In this document: piece by piece, positions 21,293 through 32,286 of the stretch | Layout: each line of letters opens with the position of its first letter | Position numbering within the stretch: position 1 is the stretch's first letter | Assembly: GCA_037126765.1 (NCBI GenBank) | Contig: JBBCBC010000001.1 | Location: 20,230,622 to 20,294,621, forward strand | Direction of reading: 5' to 3' | DNA: 64,000 nt | Source: Stenogyne calaminthoides | Lineage: Eukaryota > Streptophyta > Magnoliopsida > Lamiales > Lamiaceae | Translations under genes and position numbers: made by a program | The notes under the pieces: generated by a model | Seen by the model: the letters and a program-made list of their open reading frames with translations, nothing else | The model's database searches: none | What the model was told of the DNA's origin: nothing

Positions 21293-21385
21293 GGTTGTAG
21301 CATAGTGGAAAATAATCTTTTCTCTTACAATTAAGAGCCGGGTTCATCCCCCATAGGCGACTCAATCGAATTTTTTTCTTTATTA
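21293..21385 (+). mobile_element. SINE-like pol III head
   Basis: TAGCATAGTGG at 21298 fits the A-box and GGTTCATCCCC at 21350 fits the B-box, about 50 bp apart as in tRNA-derived SINEs. The sequence TTTTTTTCTTTATT follows. No cloverleaf folds. The 3' end and TSD are not identifiable. Confidence 0.35.
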
Positions 21386-21941
21386 AACATATATACTTAA
21401 TTAAAAAAAATCAATTTATTAAACATATATACTTAATGACAACACGAGAGGAGAAGAGGTAATGCAAAAAAAAATAAAAATGGCAAACTTGTCAAAAGTA
21501 TAAGATTCACTAAGCATCTAGCATGTATATTGAAATTGATGCCAAATTTGTCACATTATTTACCTATAGAATAGTGGTAAATGGTTTTGTTTAATATTTG
21601 GGCGACCAGTGTTTTTTTTTTTGAAAACAAAGGGCAACCAGTGTTTATATACCATGGGTAGCGAATTTTTTTTATTTAACTGGTCAACAGCGAATTTTGG
21701 TCAAATAAAAAAAAATTCACATTGTCTAAAATAAAATATATAGTGTTGTATATAGGGAATGTGACAGGGCGACAAAATAATTATTAGGCAATCTGAGTAG
21801 TTAGTATCACATCACTGCATTTACTCATCTCCACCAATTTGTGGACTGCTCTATACTCTCCACCAAAAACAATTGAAGCATAGTGTCTTTTTTTAATTTT
21901 GCAACTTTTTTTTGTTTCCGCAGCTTTCCTTTAAAAATAGA

Positions 21942-22507
21942 AATAAAAAAAAATTACAAATAATCATGTAATTTTGCCTGAATCCACATATGGTCCAGTA
22001 AGTTTTTATTTTATCAATTTTTATCATTTTGGTTTCAATTTTAGTCTTTTTCCCCGTATTATTTAAAATTTGATCGGAAAATTGACCTAACTTTTTTATT
22101 CTGGTCACATCGACGGTCGTCACCAGTCTCATTTGAATTGTCATTCATCAAGGAAGAAAAAACCTCAATCAATTTCATATTTTGATTACACCTTCCCCGT
22201 GAATCGCAACTTCAAAATCATGAATTACATTCATTATCGTGGTTAATTTCGAGTGATTTACATTGATGCGAGGGTCGAAACTTATACTATTCTCTACCTC
22301 TCACGGAACCCGTCATTTCAACAATTTTTTCGCATTATTTTGTATACTACATCATATTTCCGGCCATTTTTCAGTCAAAATTTTCAATTTTTCGGCGAAA
22401 ATGACTAAAATTGAAATCAAAAGAACCAAAATTGATAAAATAAAAATTTTAAGGACCATTTGTGGCTTCGGTCAAAGTTACATGACCATTTGTGATTTTT
22501 TTTTCTC
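21942..22507. mobile_element. Mutator-like MITE, 566 bp, 9-bp TSD AAAAATAGA
   Basis: AAAAATAGA is at 21933-21941 and 22508-22516. Long terminal inverted repeats: left AAAAAAATTACAAATAATCA, then TGTAATTTTGCCTGAATCCA; reversed right end AAAAAAATCACAAATGGTCA, then TGTAACTTTGACCGAAGCCA. Similarity continues past 100 bp on each side. Long TIRs plus a 9-bp TSD define Mutator/MULE elements. No transposase present. Confidence 0.92.
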
Positions 22508-22516
22508 AAAAATAGA

Positions 22517-24560
22517 TGCTACTAAATGGCCAGGCTCACCCCGAAATAATAAGGGTAGTTTAGTCATTTTGTATGATAAAATGATTATTGTATTTTCAAT
22601 GACATAAGTGATAATTTTTATATCACATTTTTTATTAAGGATATATAAGTAAATTGCCTCGAAATGAATCAACCCCAAATATCATTATTAGATATATATT
22701 GGGTAAATTGTATCAAACTTCTTTATAGTTAGGAAAATTTGTCTTCAAACCCCCCTGTGCTTTAAAAACCCTTTTTATATATATAGTGTGAAACCCCCAT
22801 TTTTATTGATATAATGGAAAATATAATACACTCTCACTTCTTAGTATTTTTATTCCACTTTTTTTTATTGAAAAATGACAAAATCCATTGAGTATATTAA
22901 AAGGGGGGGGGGGGTTGCGTCGGATCTTCATATTTTTAAATTTTAAATTTTTATATAGTTATTAATTTTAAAAATATAACAGTTTGGCGCCAAAATCATC
23001 TTTTATACAATTAATAGAGAGCAATTATGTCATTTTTCAACAAAACATGTGAAAAAAATAACACTAAAGAGCGAACGTGTAATGCACTTTATATTACTCT
23101 CTTCACAATGAAGTCAAAAAAAATCACATTTAACAATGAGGCCGCTTGATTGGAGGTTATGTAAATGGATAATGTAAATTAATTATATTAATATTGTTTC
23201 GCAATTTTGACAGAAAATTTAACCAGTTGGTTACCCCACTCAATCAACTCACCTCATATGATACTCATTTTTTATTTTTAGTCAAGCGTTAACAATACAA
23301 TCAATAATCCTTATTGATTGACCCTCAATGATATTCATTACCATTAATATTCCCTAATCATACCAAACAAACCATAAATTGCAACATCGTATATAACAAA
23401 CGAGCAAGGTGAATTCTGGCACAATCAAGGGATTTGGAATAGGAAAGTCATATATGGATGCTAACAACAAAAGGTGGGCTTGACGGATTTGGGTCAAAAA
23501 TCCAATGCACACAAGATAAACCCATCACATTTCTTTTTGGTCTCTTAAAAAGGCCCAACTTCTTCACACCCCCATCTTTAAAAAATTCACCCCCTCATTA
23601 AATTATTGCACCTCCAATAAACTATATAAATTAAATTACCCTTCCCTCATTTTAACTGTTCATTTCATTCAAATTTAAGCATACATCATAATACTTCCAA
23701 ATTTTGAAAAACATCCACTACTCACCGCCCCAATCACTCGACAAGCAATGCTTTTTTTTCCATAAATCTGGTCCTTATGAGTTATGGGTAAAAGAACAAT
23801 CTCTGTGTAAAATAATAACCATATTCTTTAAAATGAAAATCAGGTATAATCATTCACGACTATATATTCTATCTTTTAAATCAAACGAAACTTTATGATT
23901 TTATTTATTTTTTCGACTGAAAATGTTATAAATTTCTTTGGCCCGAAAATATTGTGGTACTTTAAAAAGTTGACAAATTTGTAAGTTTAAGATAATTTTA
24001 AACAAAAATTTAATATAATTCTTTTTAACTTTTTTAGGAAACATTGTTTTTTTTTTATATAAAAAACTGATTCTTACTTTATGAAGTGAACAATGCAACA
24101 ATACAAGGTCATAAAATTATACGAGGTATTAATTTATTAAATAAATATTAATATGAAGAAAAAAATTACATTTCAAAATAAATAAATTGCATATTTTAAT
24201 AAACAAGTTGGATTGTTACAAAATACTATATAAAGTGCACATATACTAACAATAATAAAATTAAACAAAAATAAATTACATATTTAAATATAATAAATTA
24301 CATAATTCTAAAATATAATACGATGAATTAAATAAAAAATTGTAAAAATTAAAGCAGGATCATTCTTCCTCTCAGACAAATGCCTCGATTGTCATCAAAA
24401 TTTTAATGAATGGATTTCAATCAGACTCGTCATCTTTATTGTTCATCACAGAGAAATAATTAAAATCCCCATCTCTTGTTAATTTTCTTCAAGTTAAAGT
24501 CTAAATACAGTAATAATTACAAAGTAATAGAAAAACAAAATAAAAACTCAAAAATAAAGC
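22517..24560. other. AT-rich intergenic DNA
   Basis: No gene recognised. A run of 12 G lies at 22903-22914. The region contains several oligo-T/A stretches and no convincing element ends. Confidence 0.35.
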
Positions 24561-24561
24561 C

Positions 24562-24840
24562 TCTTCAGTTCAGGTCTCCATAAATCTTCCGCATGGAATT
24601 ATTCTCAGAAGAACGAAAGTTTAATTTTGATCATCATAAGAGGCAAATCAGAAAAGGAAATTTTATACTAAACCAAAATAGATGAAATTTTCAGAAATTC
24701 AAAAGCAAACACTCGATTGCAAAATTATTCTGTTTTCTCTTCAGCTCAGGTCTCCATATAGATTCAGCACGGAATTATTCTCAGGAGATAAAAGGTCATT
24801 TTTAAAAATCATCATCAGAGAACATAACAGAAACGAAAAC
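24562..24840 (+). repeat. Tandem duplication, unit about 177 bp
   Basis: CTTCAGTTCAGGTCTCCATA at 24562 and CTTCAGCTCAGGTCTCCATA at 24739, each followed by A.AT.TTC.GCA(T/C)GGAATTATTC and TCAG(A/G)AGA. No open frame. Confidence 0.7.
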
Positions 24841-25106
24841 TAATTGCTGAATCCAATTCTAAACATAAAATAATAATTAGAGAAGACAAGAAAAACGTAA
24901 TTAGGAAACTGGAATTGTAACGAGCAAGGATGCTCGCGAACGGAATAGATATGAAGTTATATATAGTAGAATTTTGAAACCCTAGTATTCTTCATTCCAA
25001 TTGGGCCGATACTTGTGGGCTGTCACCAATTGGGTCACTATTTATGGGTTCCCAAAATTGGGCTTATAAGTTAATGGAGTTTAATGTTTTTAGTACTAAT
25101 TGGCTC

Positions 25107-25861
25107 AGGTTAGTACCATCTTTGGGAAATGCACCACCTAGATTAGATTAGTTCACCTCTAATACACCACCCTTCATTTTTACTAAATTATCCTTCTCCC
25201 TCTTAACATCAAAGCATACACCGACCGTCCCAAACCAGAAAATTGTTCGCCCCTTTTGAAGAAAAAACAGAGACTCATGTTCACCGACGCCGCTTCCGCG
25301 GTACCACCGACCACCACCACCTCCGCTCCAACCTCGTTTCCACCACCACCGTCAACGCGGTGCTCCGACGCCACTTCCACCACCACCGCAGACTCGGTGC
25401 TCCCGACACCAACATCTGCTCATGTCCCTGTAAAAAAGAATTAGAAAAAAAAAAGACTTTCTGCTCGCCGATGCCGCGTCCGTCGCTCCTGACACCATCA
25501 TCTGCTCGACTCCTTCCGCATCTGTATATTTATTCCGCTTTCTTTTTTTTTTTCCTTCATTATTTTTTTCCGGGATGGATCTGTAAAATCTCATAACTTT
25601 TTTCCCAGATTGAAAAAACGAAAATGTAGTATGAAAAGAAATCCTGGGATAATTTGTGAAGGGAATGAGAGATATTTATGTTTATTTAGATGTTTTGTTG
25701 CATTATTTCCAAATTTTTCTGGTTATGTTCTTTTATTGTTCTGTTTCTGCCTCAAAGCTTTTCCAGGTGATGAAGGGGTAACTTTGTCATTTTGTCTATG
25801 TATTAAAACATTAAAATTGATTTGGTGGTGTATTTCCTAAAGAAAGGGGTGTTAATAACCT
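25107..25861 (+). mobile_element. Putative TIR element carrying a GC-rich insert
   Basis: The left end AGGTTAGTACCATCTTTGGG plus AAATGCACCACC is answered by the reversed right end AGGTTATTAACACCCCTTTC, then TTTAGGAAATACACCACC. Between them lies a GC-rich stretch (25270-25510) whose plus strand could encode Thr/Pro/Ser-rich peptide in either of two frames, twice repeating a 'CCGACGCCGC' style block. No clear TSD. It may be a Pack-type element that took up host sequence; the frames are low-complexity and I do not assign a function. Confidence 0.4.
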
Positions 25862-26007
25862 GGGCCTTATATAAAATAAATTAAATAATGTAAGCAATTT
25901 TGGTAGTTATATTTTTCTTTTTCTTTTTCCTTACCATTGTTATTATTTTCAGAAAGATGAGAATTTTTTTTATTAATTCAAATATGCGAGAAGAAGTTCT
26001 TCTAACC

Positions 26008-26542
26008 TATGGGCTTAAATTTCGCATTAATTACGATAGACGATACGTAAACGATAATCTAAAAATTGCGGGTTAGTGTTTAACTTTATCGTGTTCGTGT
26101 CGTTATCGTGTAAACACAATAAGGACACGAAATTTTCGTGTCGTGTTCGTTGTCGTGTCGTGTTCGTGTAAACCCGATAAGTTTAAATTAAAAATATTTT
26201 ATTATACATATGACTTGATATTATTATAATTTTATTAGAAATTTTTAATTTTTATCGTGATCATATCGCGGTTAACGCCAGATTATCATGTTATATCGCC
26301 ACGTCGCGTCATATCATATAATATCAAAATTTTAATATAAATTCTATTTTAAAATTTATTTATTTTTCTTATCGTATTCATATCGTAATCGGAGAAATGT
26401 ATGTCGCATTAAAAAAATTTTTCGTGTTCGGTCGTCAAAGATAGATTCTTATCGCCGGTCGGTTTCGTGTTTGGCCTTATCGTGTGCGTGTCGCTATCGG
26501 TAATTAAAACACGCACTCTAAAACACCTAATTGTCACCCATA
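26008..26542. mobile_element. Non-autonomous hAT element, 535 bp, 8-bp TSD TTCTAACC
   Basis: TTCTAACC is at 26000-26007 and 26543-26550. Ends: TATGGGCTTAAATTTCGCAT, and reversed right end TATGGGTGACAATTAGGTGT. Subterminal blocks TTAATTACGATAGACGATAC and TTAATTACCGATAGCGACAC also match. The interior is built of CGTGTCGTGTTCGTGT words. No coding capacity. Confidence 0.9.
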
Positions 26543-26550
26543 TTCTAACC

Positions 26551-28960
26551 TATCATGAAAATGCCAACCAATTAAATTTAGCACATAGTATTTTTTTTTT
26601 TTTTTCTTCAATTCTAAAGACATATTTTTTTTTTCTATCTCTAAATTTAAAGACATACTTTCAATTAATATCTAAATATCCTCTACTACACATGTCTTAA
26701 TTGACCATAAATATTAAAATTAAAAAATAAAAATATCATCTAAGATTAAAAAACGCCAAATATAAAAACGTCTCGGGTCACTATTTTTTAATTTTAGATT
26801 TTTTTTTATTTTAATATTTACACATCATCAAGACAAGTTAACGCCGACAATCATATCAGACGAACTTTGTCGAAAATGGAGGTCTGTGATGTTTTTAAGT
26901 ATTAAGTGAAAATATGTGTTACATTTGAAGAGAAACAAAAAAGTATGTGTTACATTTGGTGAGAGGGAAAAATATGTGCTATATTTTACTATTTGGCATC
27001 AGGAAAATCATTCTTAAGCAAATTGTGGGGGTTAGGGATGAACAAAAAAACATAGTGAAAGATATGGATTGTGGAGGAGTTCGCCATGTCAAATGGAAAA
27101 AAAGACAGCGAAGGATAAAGTCTTCATGAACTAGGCGAGATTGACCTGGATAAATCGCGGGTCATTTGTCCGAGTCTTGATGAAACGAGAATGTCTCTGT
27201 GGGCTAAACGAGATTGACCTAGATAGAACATGTCGTTTGAAGTGAGACAATGATTTTCATTTGAGGGGGAATTGTAATGGTGTCAATCAATATTCAACAT
27301 TTTAAAAAATATGAAAGGATCATGAGATTTATAATATTAGACAATATCTTCATTTGACGTGGGCATTTTGAGATATCTCAAAACAAATTAATAAGTGTTC
27401 GACCCAAAAATGGAGGCAATTTCCTGCAGGCAATAATCCTTGATTTATATAAGATTCTATATATGTGTTTTTTTCATCAGTAAAAAATCCTTCATTAAAT
27501 AAAAAGTGAGGTACAATGGGTACATCATCCCTTACAAATGAAGAAAGAATCAGGCTTTAGGACAGCAAAGACAGTCCCAAGCTAAAATGAAAATGAAATT
27601 ACATCGGACAACAATTAGGATTCATTCGCCAGATTCGATATATGTGTTTAACTGTTTTTAACTTCAAAATACTGGAATAGTTGTTATGGGCAACAGTTTG
27701 ATAAATTATCTATGATTATAACATTAACTTTTTAAAATGAATTCGTATTTTAACTTTGTTTTTTCATATTTTAATTACCTTTGTTGACTCTTTTCTCTTT
27801 AAGATGCTTATAAAGTTATAATCACACGATTTCTTTACTCTTTAGTATACATAAGGGGTGTTTACAAAAACTTATACTACTTCTTTAGTAATTATAAAAA
27901 AAATAATTAATAGTAAAAAATTGATAATATTTATAAAAAAAAAAGTTTTAACATAATAAAAGATAAATAAAACAATTTAAATTACTTTTTCATACAATTT
28001 TAAGTGATTATAATTATTTATAAATTTTTTTATTCAAACACTCCACAGTATACTTGTAGTTGTAGATCACACGATCTATTTGCTAATACTGCATTAACCC
28101 ATTGAATTCGAGATAGACTGGCACTATGTTGGAAGATTACTCGCGCGCGTACAAATGACATGGAACGGTAGTTAGCATGGAATGATTTTTTTTAAAGCTA
28201 GTGTGGAATGAATTTTGCGTTGAATGTGAACGACACATAATAATGATAATAATACCTGTTCATTGCACAAATTAATATTCACTGAATTCTTGAATAATTA
28301 TTTTCCATTTTTGCAATTTAATACACGGAATTAATTAATAAGAAATGACAATAAACTCAATCCGACCTGACCACAGTGTTTGGATCACCCTATGACCACT
28401 GTGGGATGGGTTTGAGTGTCGCCTTTGACCGACAAGTTGACATCTTTTACATATTAAAATTTTAATATATATACACTATGGACTTATTTGGTAGGGGTTA
28501 TTAGTGTGTGATAGATACATTAACACTTATAATATTATATTTGGTAGAGGTTATGACAAACATACGAATGGCTTTAAAAATGAAGGTCCGATCTAATTTA
28601 ATCGAACTCATATGATAATGGATCCGTTCTATTTGGAGTTGGTATTCATAAAACTACCAATTTTTATAAATTTTTTTCCAAATTTAACCCCCACTAATCC
28701 ACGTACTAATCATGTAAATTGGCAGTTCTCTTCTATCCCGAAAATTAGGAAAAAAATATATGAAAATCCCGTCCATATATGAAATTAGTTAATTAGGTGT
28801 AATCGAAGTTCGCTTCAATTCCTAAATTTAGGAAAAAATATATGAAAATCCCGTCCATATGAGATTGTTAATCGAAGTCATGAGTTTCTCAAACATTTCG
28901 GTCTTGCGTGAATAATTCCTTCCATAGGCGAAATCGAAGTCAATTTCTCAGACATTCAAC
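26551..28960. other. AT-rich intergenic DNA with a short 30-bp periodic stretch
   Basis: TATGTGTTACATTT-type units at 26915, 26945 and 26975 are 30 bp apart. A duplicated block AGGAAAAAA(A)TATATGAAA then ATCCCGTCCATAT occurs at 28747 and 28830. No gene recognised. Confidence 0.4.
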
Positions 28961-29400
28961 ATTCAATCTGTGAATTCGCTATTTCCTTTTATTCAATGGT
29001 TTGCTCGGTTATTATATGAAGTGTTCCGAATCAGTTTTAGGCGATTCCGGGTCGAAGAAGTAATGCGACGATCTTCAACGAAACGAAGACGAGGACATTT
29101 TTCGTGGCTATCGGAAAAGGACAGCAAGACGCAGAAAATTCCTTTTCCTCGATGGTCGAAAAATCCCAGAGGATTGGGCGAGGCGATATTGTAATCTCTT
29201 AACAAGATTGTTTATTTTGTTTTGGGCTAGGTGTAATTATGTGTTACCTTCAATTCTGTGGCTGGAACATCACCATATTCCATGCCCTGTTTTATTTTGG
29301 AGTATTACTTAATGAATGAAAACCACTTTTCTCTGATTAAAAACAAAAACTTATTAATTAGATATTGATTGTCTTTGATATTTTATACCATGCTTCAGTA
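28961..29400 (+). other. Unrecognised 74-codon open stretch and downstream sequence
   Basis: 28970-29194 is open on the plus strand from a GTG (no ATG start) and rich in Arg/Ser/Lys (MRRSSTKRRRGHFSW near 29060). I recognise no domain, splice context or codon bias. Probably chance or a transposon remnant. Confidence 0.2.
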
Positions 29401-29444
29401 GGTGGAGTAAAACTCAACCATAATAGAAGAAACAGGTGGCATTA

Positions 29445-30639
29445 GAGCATTCCATTGGGACAGGCAAATTTGCTAACTCACCCAATTTGCCCCTAACAAT
29501 AAAATCACTCTCAATCATAACACTCAAATTTTAACTCAAAGGGAACATTCTCTTGAAATATTCTTAATTTAATCAACTTATATTTAATTTTATCTAATAT
29601 TTGTATATTATCAAATTTATAATTTGATATTTACATTTAAATCTTTAAAAATTACACACAATTAAAATATCATATATTTAATAAAAAAATTAAAGCACAA
29701 TGGTTCAATGATATAAAAATCAAAGTTTAATAACACAATTTATTACAATCACATATTAAATATCTCAGTTCAATATCAGCTTAAGTGACGACATTGCTGG
29801 TTGTTCATCATCCCAAATGCGACCAGGGGGAGTGAAAAAGGCTAAACTGAAACGAAAGAAATATGAAGATTCATATCGTGCATTAAAATCTGTGGAAAAC
29901 AAACAAATAAAATGATTGATTATATAATGACTGAATCAAACGTACAACAAAAAAGAGTCATAAGTGAATTTGCAAGAATTGCTGAACAAAGAAGAGGAGA
30001 TAAAATTATGGACAAAGATTTGAAGACCATTGATGATCCGATTAGACGTGAATGATATCGGATTGAGCAACTCAAAATAGTGCAAAAACGTTCTAATCAA
30101 ACCCAATTTGGAATCCCCCCGACACTTTTGGGCAATATTTTGATAATATTGGAGGATCTGGAAGTGATCTTGGAGAATACTAAATTCATGTTGTTCATGT
30201 TTAATTTATATTTTGTATGGGTAGTTATGATTTTGTGTGTTCTAATTTAGCATGTTTGTGTTTTTCTATTTAAAATTTGGTATTTTTTTATATTATGAAG
30301 TTTTATTATTGTATTTTGTAATTTAATATTTGGTATTTTATTTAGTGTTGTCTTATTATATTTCAATTAGTTACAAATTATATTTCTATTAAATCAATAC
30401 ATTATTTTATTCACTCAAAAATAAAATACCTAATTAAAATTAAAAAGAAAAAAGAAAACAAAAACAAAAAACTAAAAAAAAAAAAAAAGGAAAGAAGAGT
30501 TGCTTAGTGAACAAGCAGTTTTGGGCTAATTTGCCTAACACTGCTTCACCTCCATCAAATTTGCTTATTCAATTGTCTCCCCATTTGGAAGGGTGTTTGA
30601 GAGGCAAATTTGTTATTGCCTCCCCCATTGGGGATGCTT
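29445..30639 (+). mobile_element. Deleted PIF/Harbinger element
   Basis: The left end GAGCATTCCATTGGGACAGG, preceded by TTA, pairs with the reversed right end AAGCATCCCCAATGGGGGAG; both continue into GCAAATTTG words. GAGCATCCCCAATG-type ends with a TTA/TAA target are typical of plant PIF/Harbinger. The right flank no longer shows TTA. The interior keeps a remnant of the element's ORF1. Confidence 0.7.
29805..30175 (+). pseudogene. PIF/Harbinger ORF1 remnant (NAM-associated C-terminal domain)
   Basis: The translation reads RPGGVKKAKLKRKKYEDSYR, then a stop, then RVISEFARIAEQRRGDKIMD with KDLKTIDDPIRRE, another stop and YRIEQLKIVQKR. This resembles the 'RP.G.K.AK.KRK' plus coiled C-terminus (PF14303) shared by plant Harbinger ORF1 / Myb-like proteins. 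Stops and frame shifts show it is dead. The DDE transposase ORF is missing. Confidence 0.6.
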
Positions 30640-31178
30640 CGCACTTCGATCATAGAAACAAATGATTCCCTTGCCGCTATTTGAGCAAGAGAGACCCTCG
30701 AGGATGAAAATGTAAAATGTGTTAAAATAGGAAGGTAATTATGACTATTTTATAATTATCGATTAAATTAAAATGACTACCAAATAACATATAAAATGCA
30801 CTAAAAACATATAAAATAAATCATCTAAATAATTCATATGAATCAAATAAAAGATCGATACATAAAAATGTCTAATAAATCAATGTTATAGATATCCCGT
30901 CTTTATCACATACACCCCTACCAAATGAGCTCTATATAATATATATATAAATTAATATAACATATGCCTATATATTTCATATTATTAGTGTGTGCGTATA
31001 AATAACAATATTCAACTTCATAAATATTTTTAGGCCAGTATATGTAGATAAAATATACAATATGATATTAATCATATTAAGATGGTTAATTAAAAATACC
31101 TATTGATATCAGTATTTTTGAAATATGAAAATGAATTCATAATCATGCTTTTAATATCATAAATCTTACGACTAAATC

Positions 31179-31402
31179 TTGTATACACTCAGGTGCACCG
31201 TACACTCATAATGCATTTTAGAACTATGTAACTTGTTATATTGAAATATGTAAAAAAAAATTATATTGAACCGTTCAACTAGTAATATGGAAAAGTAGTT
31301 GTACGATTCAATGTAAACAAATTGTATATTTCATTATAACAAGTTGCATAACTCTAAAATGCACTATGAGTGCACAATGCACCTGAATACGCATGACACT
31401 CA
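31179..31402. mobile_element. MITE with long inverted repeats and TTGCA-type core
   Basis: The left arm CTTGTATACACTCAGGTGCA, then CTCATAATGCATTTTAGA and AACTTGTTATA, is mirrored by the right arm, which reversed reads GCGTATTCAGGTGCATTGTG, CTCATAGTGCATTTTAGA and CAACTTGTTATA. The loop contains AGTTGTACGATTCAATGTAA and AAATTGTATATTTCATTATA units like those of the 23-bp array at 12550. TSD not resolved. Confidence 0.7.
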
Positions 31403-31440
31403 CTCAAATTTTGATTTTATATTATATATTTAAATATACA

Positions 31441-32218
31441 TGTTGATGTTGCACGGATGTTGTTTCAGATGTTGGACAACATTCAGCACAACATCATGAA
31501 TTTGCCTTTCTCCTAACACTGACTCCTAGATGTGTTTTTCTATGTTTCCTACATTGCAGGTTGAAGATAATTTCGGATATTATCAAGCGGTTGCACTAGA
31601 ATGGAGTGAGAATAGAAAGATCATGGGTGGTTACACCAAGACCATGGAGATAGTGGAGGAGAAGTTCAAGGCTGTTCACACCAAGTGGATAGAACAATGC
31701 ATTTGGTCTGAAAGTCTATAAATAGACTGCATTGGTCGACATTCAAGTTCGAGTTAAAGTGAAATACCATTTGCTCTACTCCAAACTTAAGAGAGTAACA
31801 TCCGAGACACAACCGAAAGTACAACCTAGAGCGTTTGTATCTTGTAGGAGTGTGAGGGTCGTTGTTATTCTATTTGTACTGGTCGAGGGAATACAATCTC
31901 TCCCATCAGTATTGATTTTATCTTATTATATCAAGTTTTAGGTTGAATAAGATCACTAGTTACTTGATTGAATAGATTGATTTTTGGTGTGGTTTTTCAC
32001 TACACCTTTTAGGATCTTGTAAGAGATTCGTGTGTATCTCACTACTTGTTATAGTGATGTTTTTAACCATGAGGTTCGTGTAGTCCGGATTACGCATTAT
32101 ACAAAAATTTTGAAAATCCTTTGCCTTTGTTTTTTATACTTCATTTTGTCATATGTTGTTTTACATGTTGCATAACATTTTCAACAACACTCTGAAAATA
32201 CACGCACACACACTGTCA
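31441..32218 (+). repeat. 5' LTR of element A (778 bp)
   Basis: Begins TGTTGATG, ends CACTGTCA. It contains a TATA box, TCTATAAATAGA, at 31717-31728, and upstream of it a 64-codon open stretch (31530-31721) behind a good splice acceptor-like TTTCCTACATTGCAG. The 3' LTR preserves the same stretch. Confidence 0.92.
31717..31728 (+). promoter_or_regulatory. LTR TATA box of element A
   Basis: CTATAAATAGAC, conserved in the 3' LTR at about 43029-43040. It lies in the middle of the LTR, where a U3/R boundary is expected. Confidence 0.6.
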
Positions 32219-32220
32219 GT

Positions 32221-32233
32221 TGGTATCAGAGCC
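32221..32233 (+). other. Primer binding site of element A (tRNA-iMet)
   Basis: TGGTATCAGAGCC, two bases after the 5' LTR, is a perfect complement of the initiator tRNA-Met 3' end. Confidence 0.9.
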
Positions 32234-32286
32234 ATAAACTTGATACACAAAGTTAAAGGTCTTGTGTTTTAAAGTGTGTTTTTGCA

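Noticed and set aside
21298..21360. tRNA gene
   Set aside because: A and B boxes are present but no acceptor stem or anticodon arm can be paired.
25243..25596. Proline/threonine/histidine-rich proteins
   Set aside because: Low-complexity CCACCACC sequence open in several frames; no domain, no splice context. Reported only as element cargo.
28970..29194. Possible small gene
   Set aside because: Starts with GTG, no recognisable domain, and an equally long frame on the other strand.
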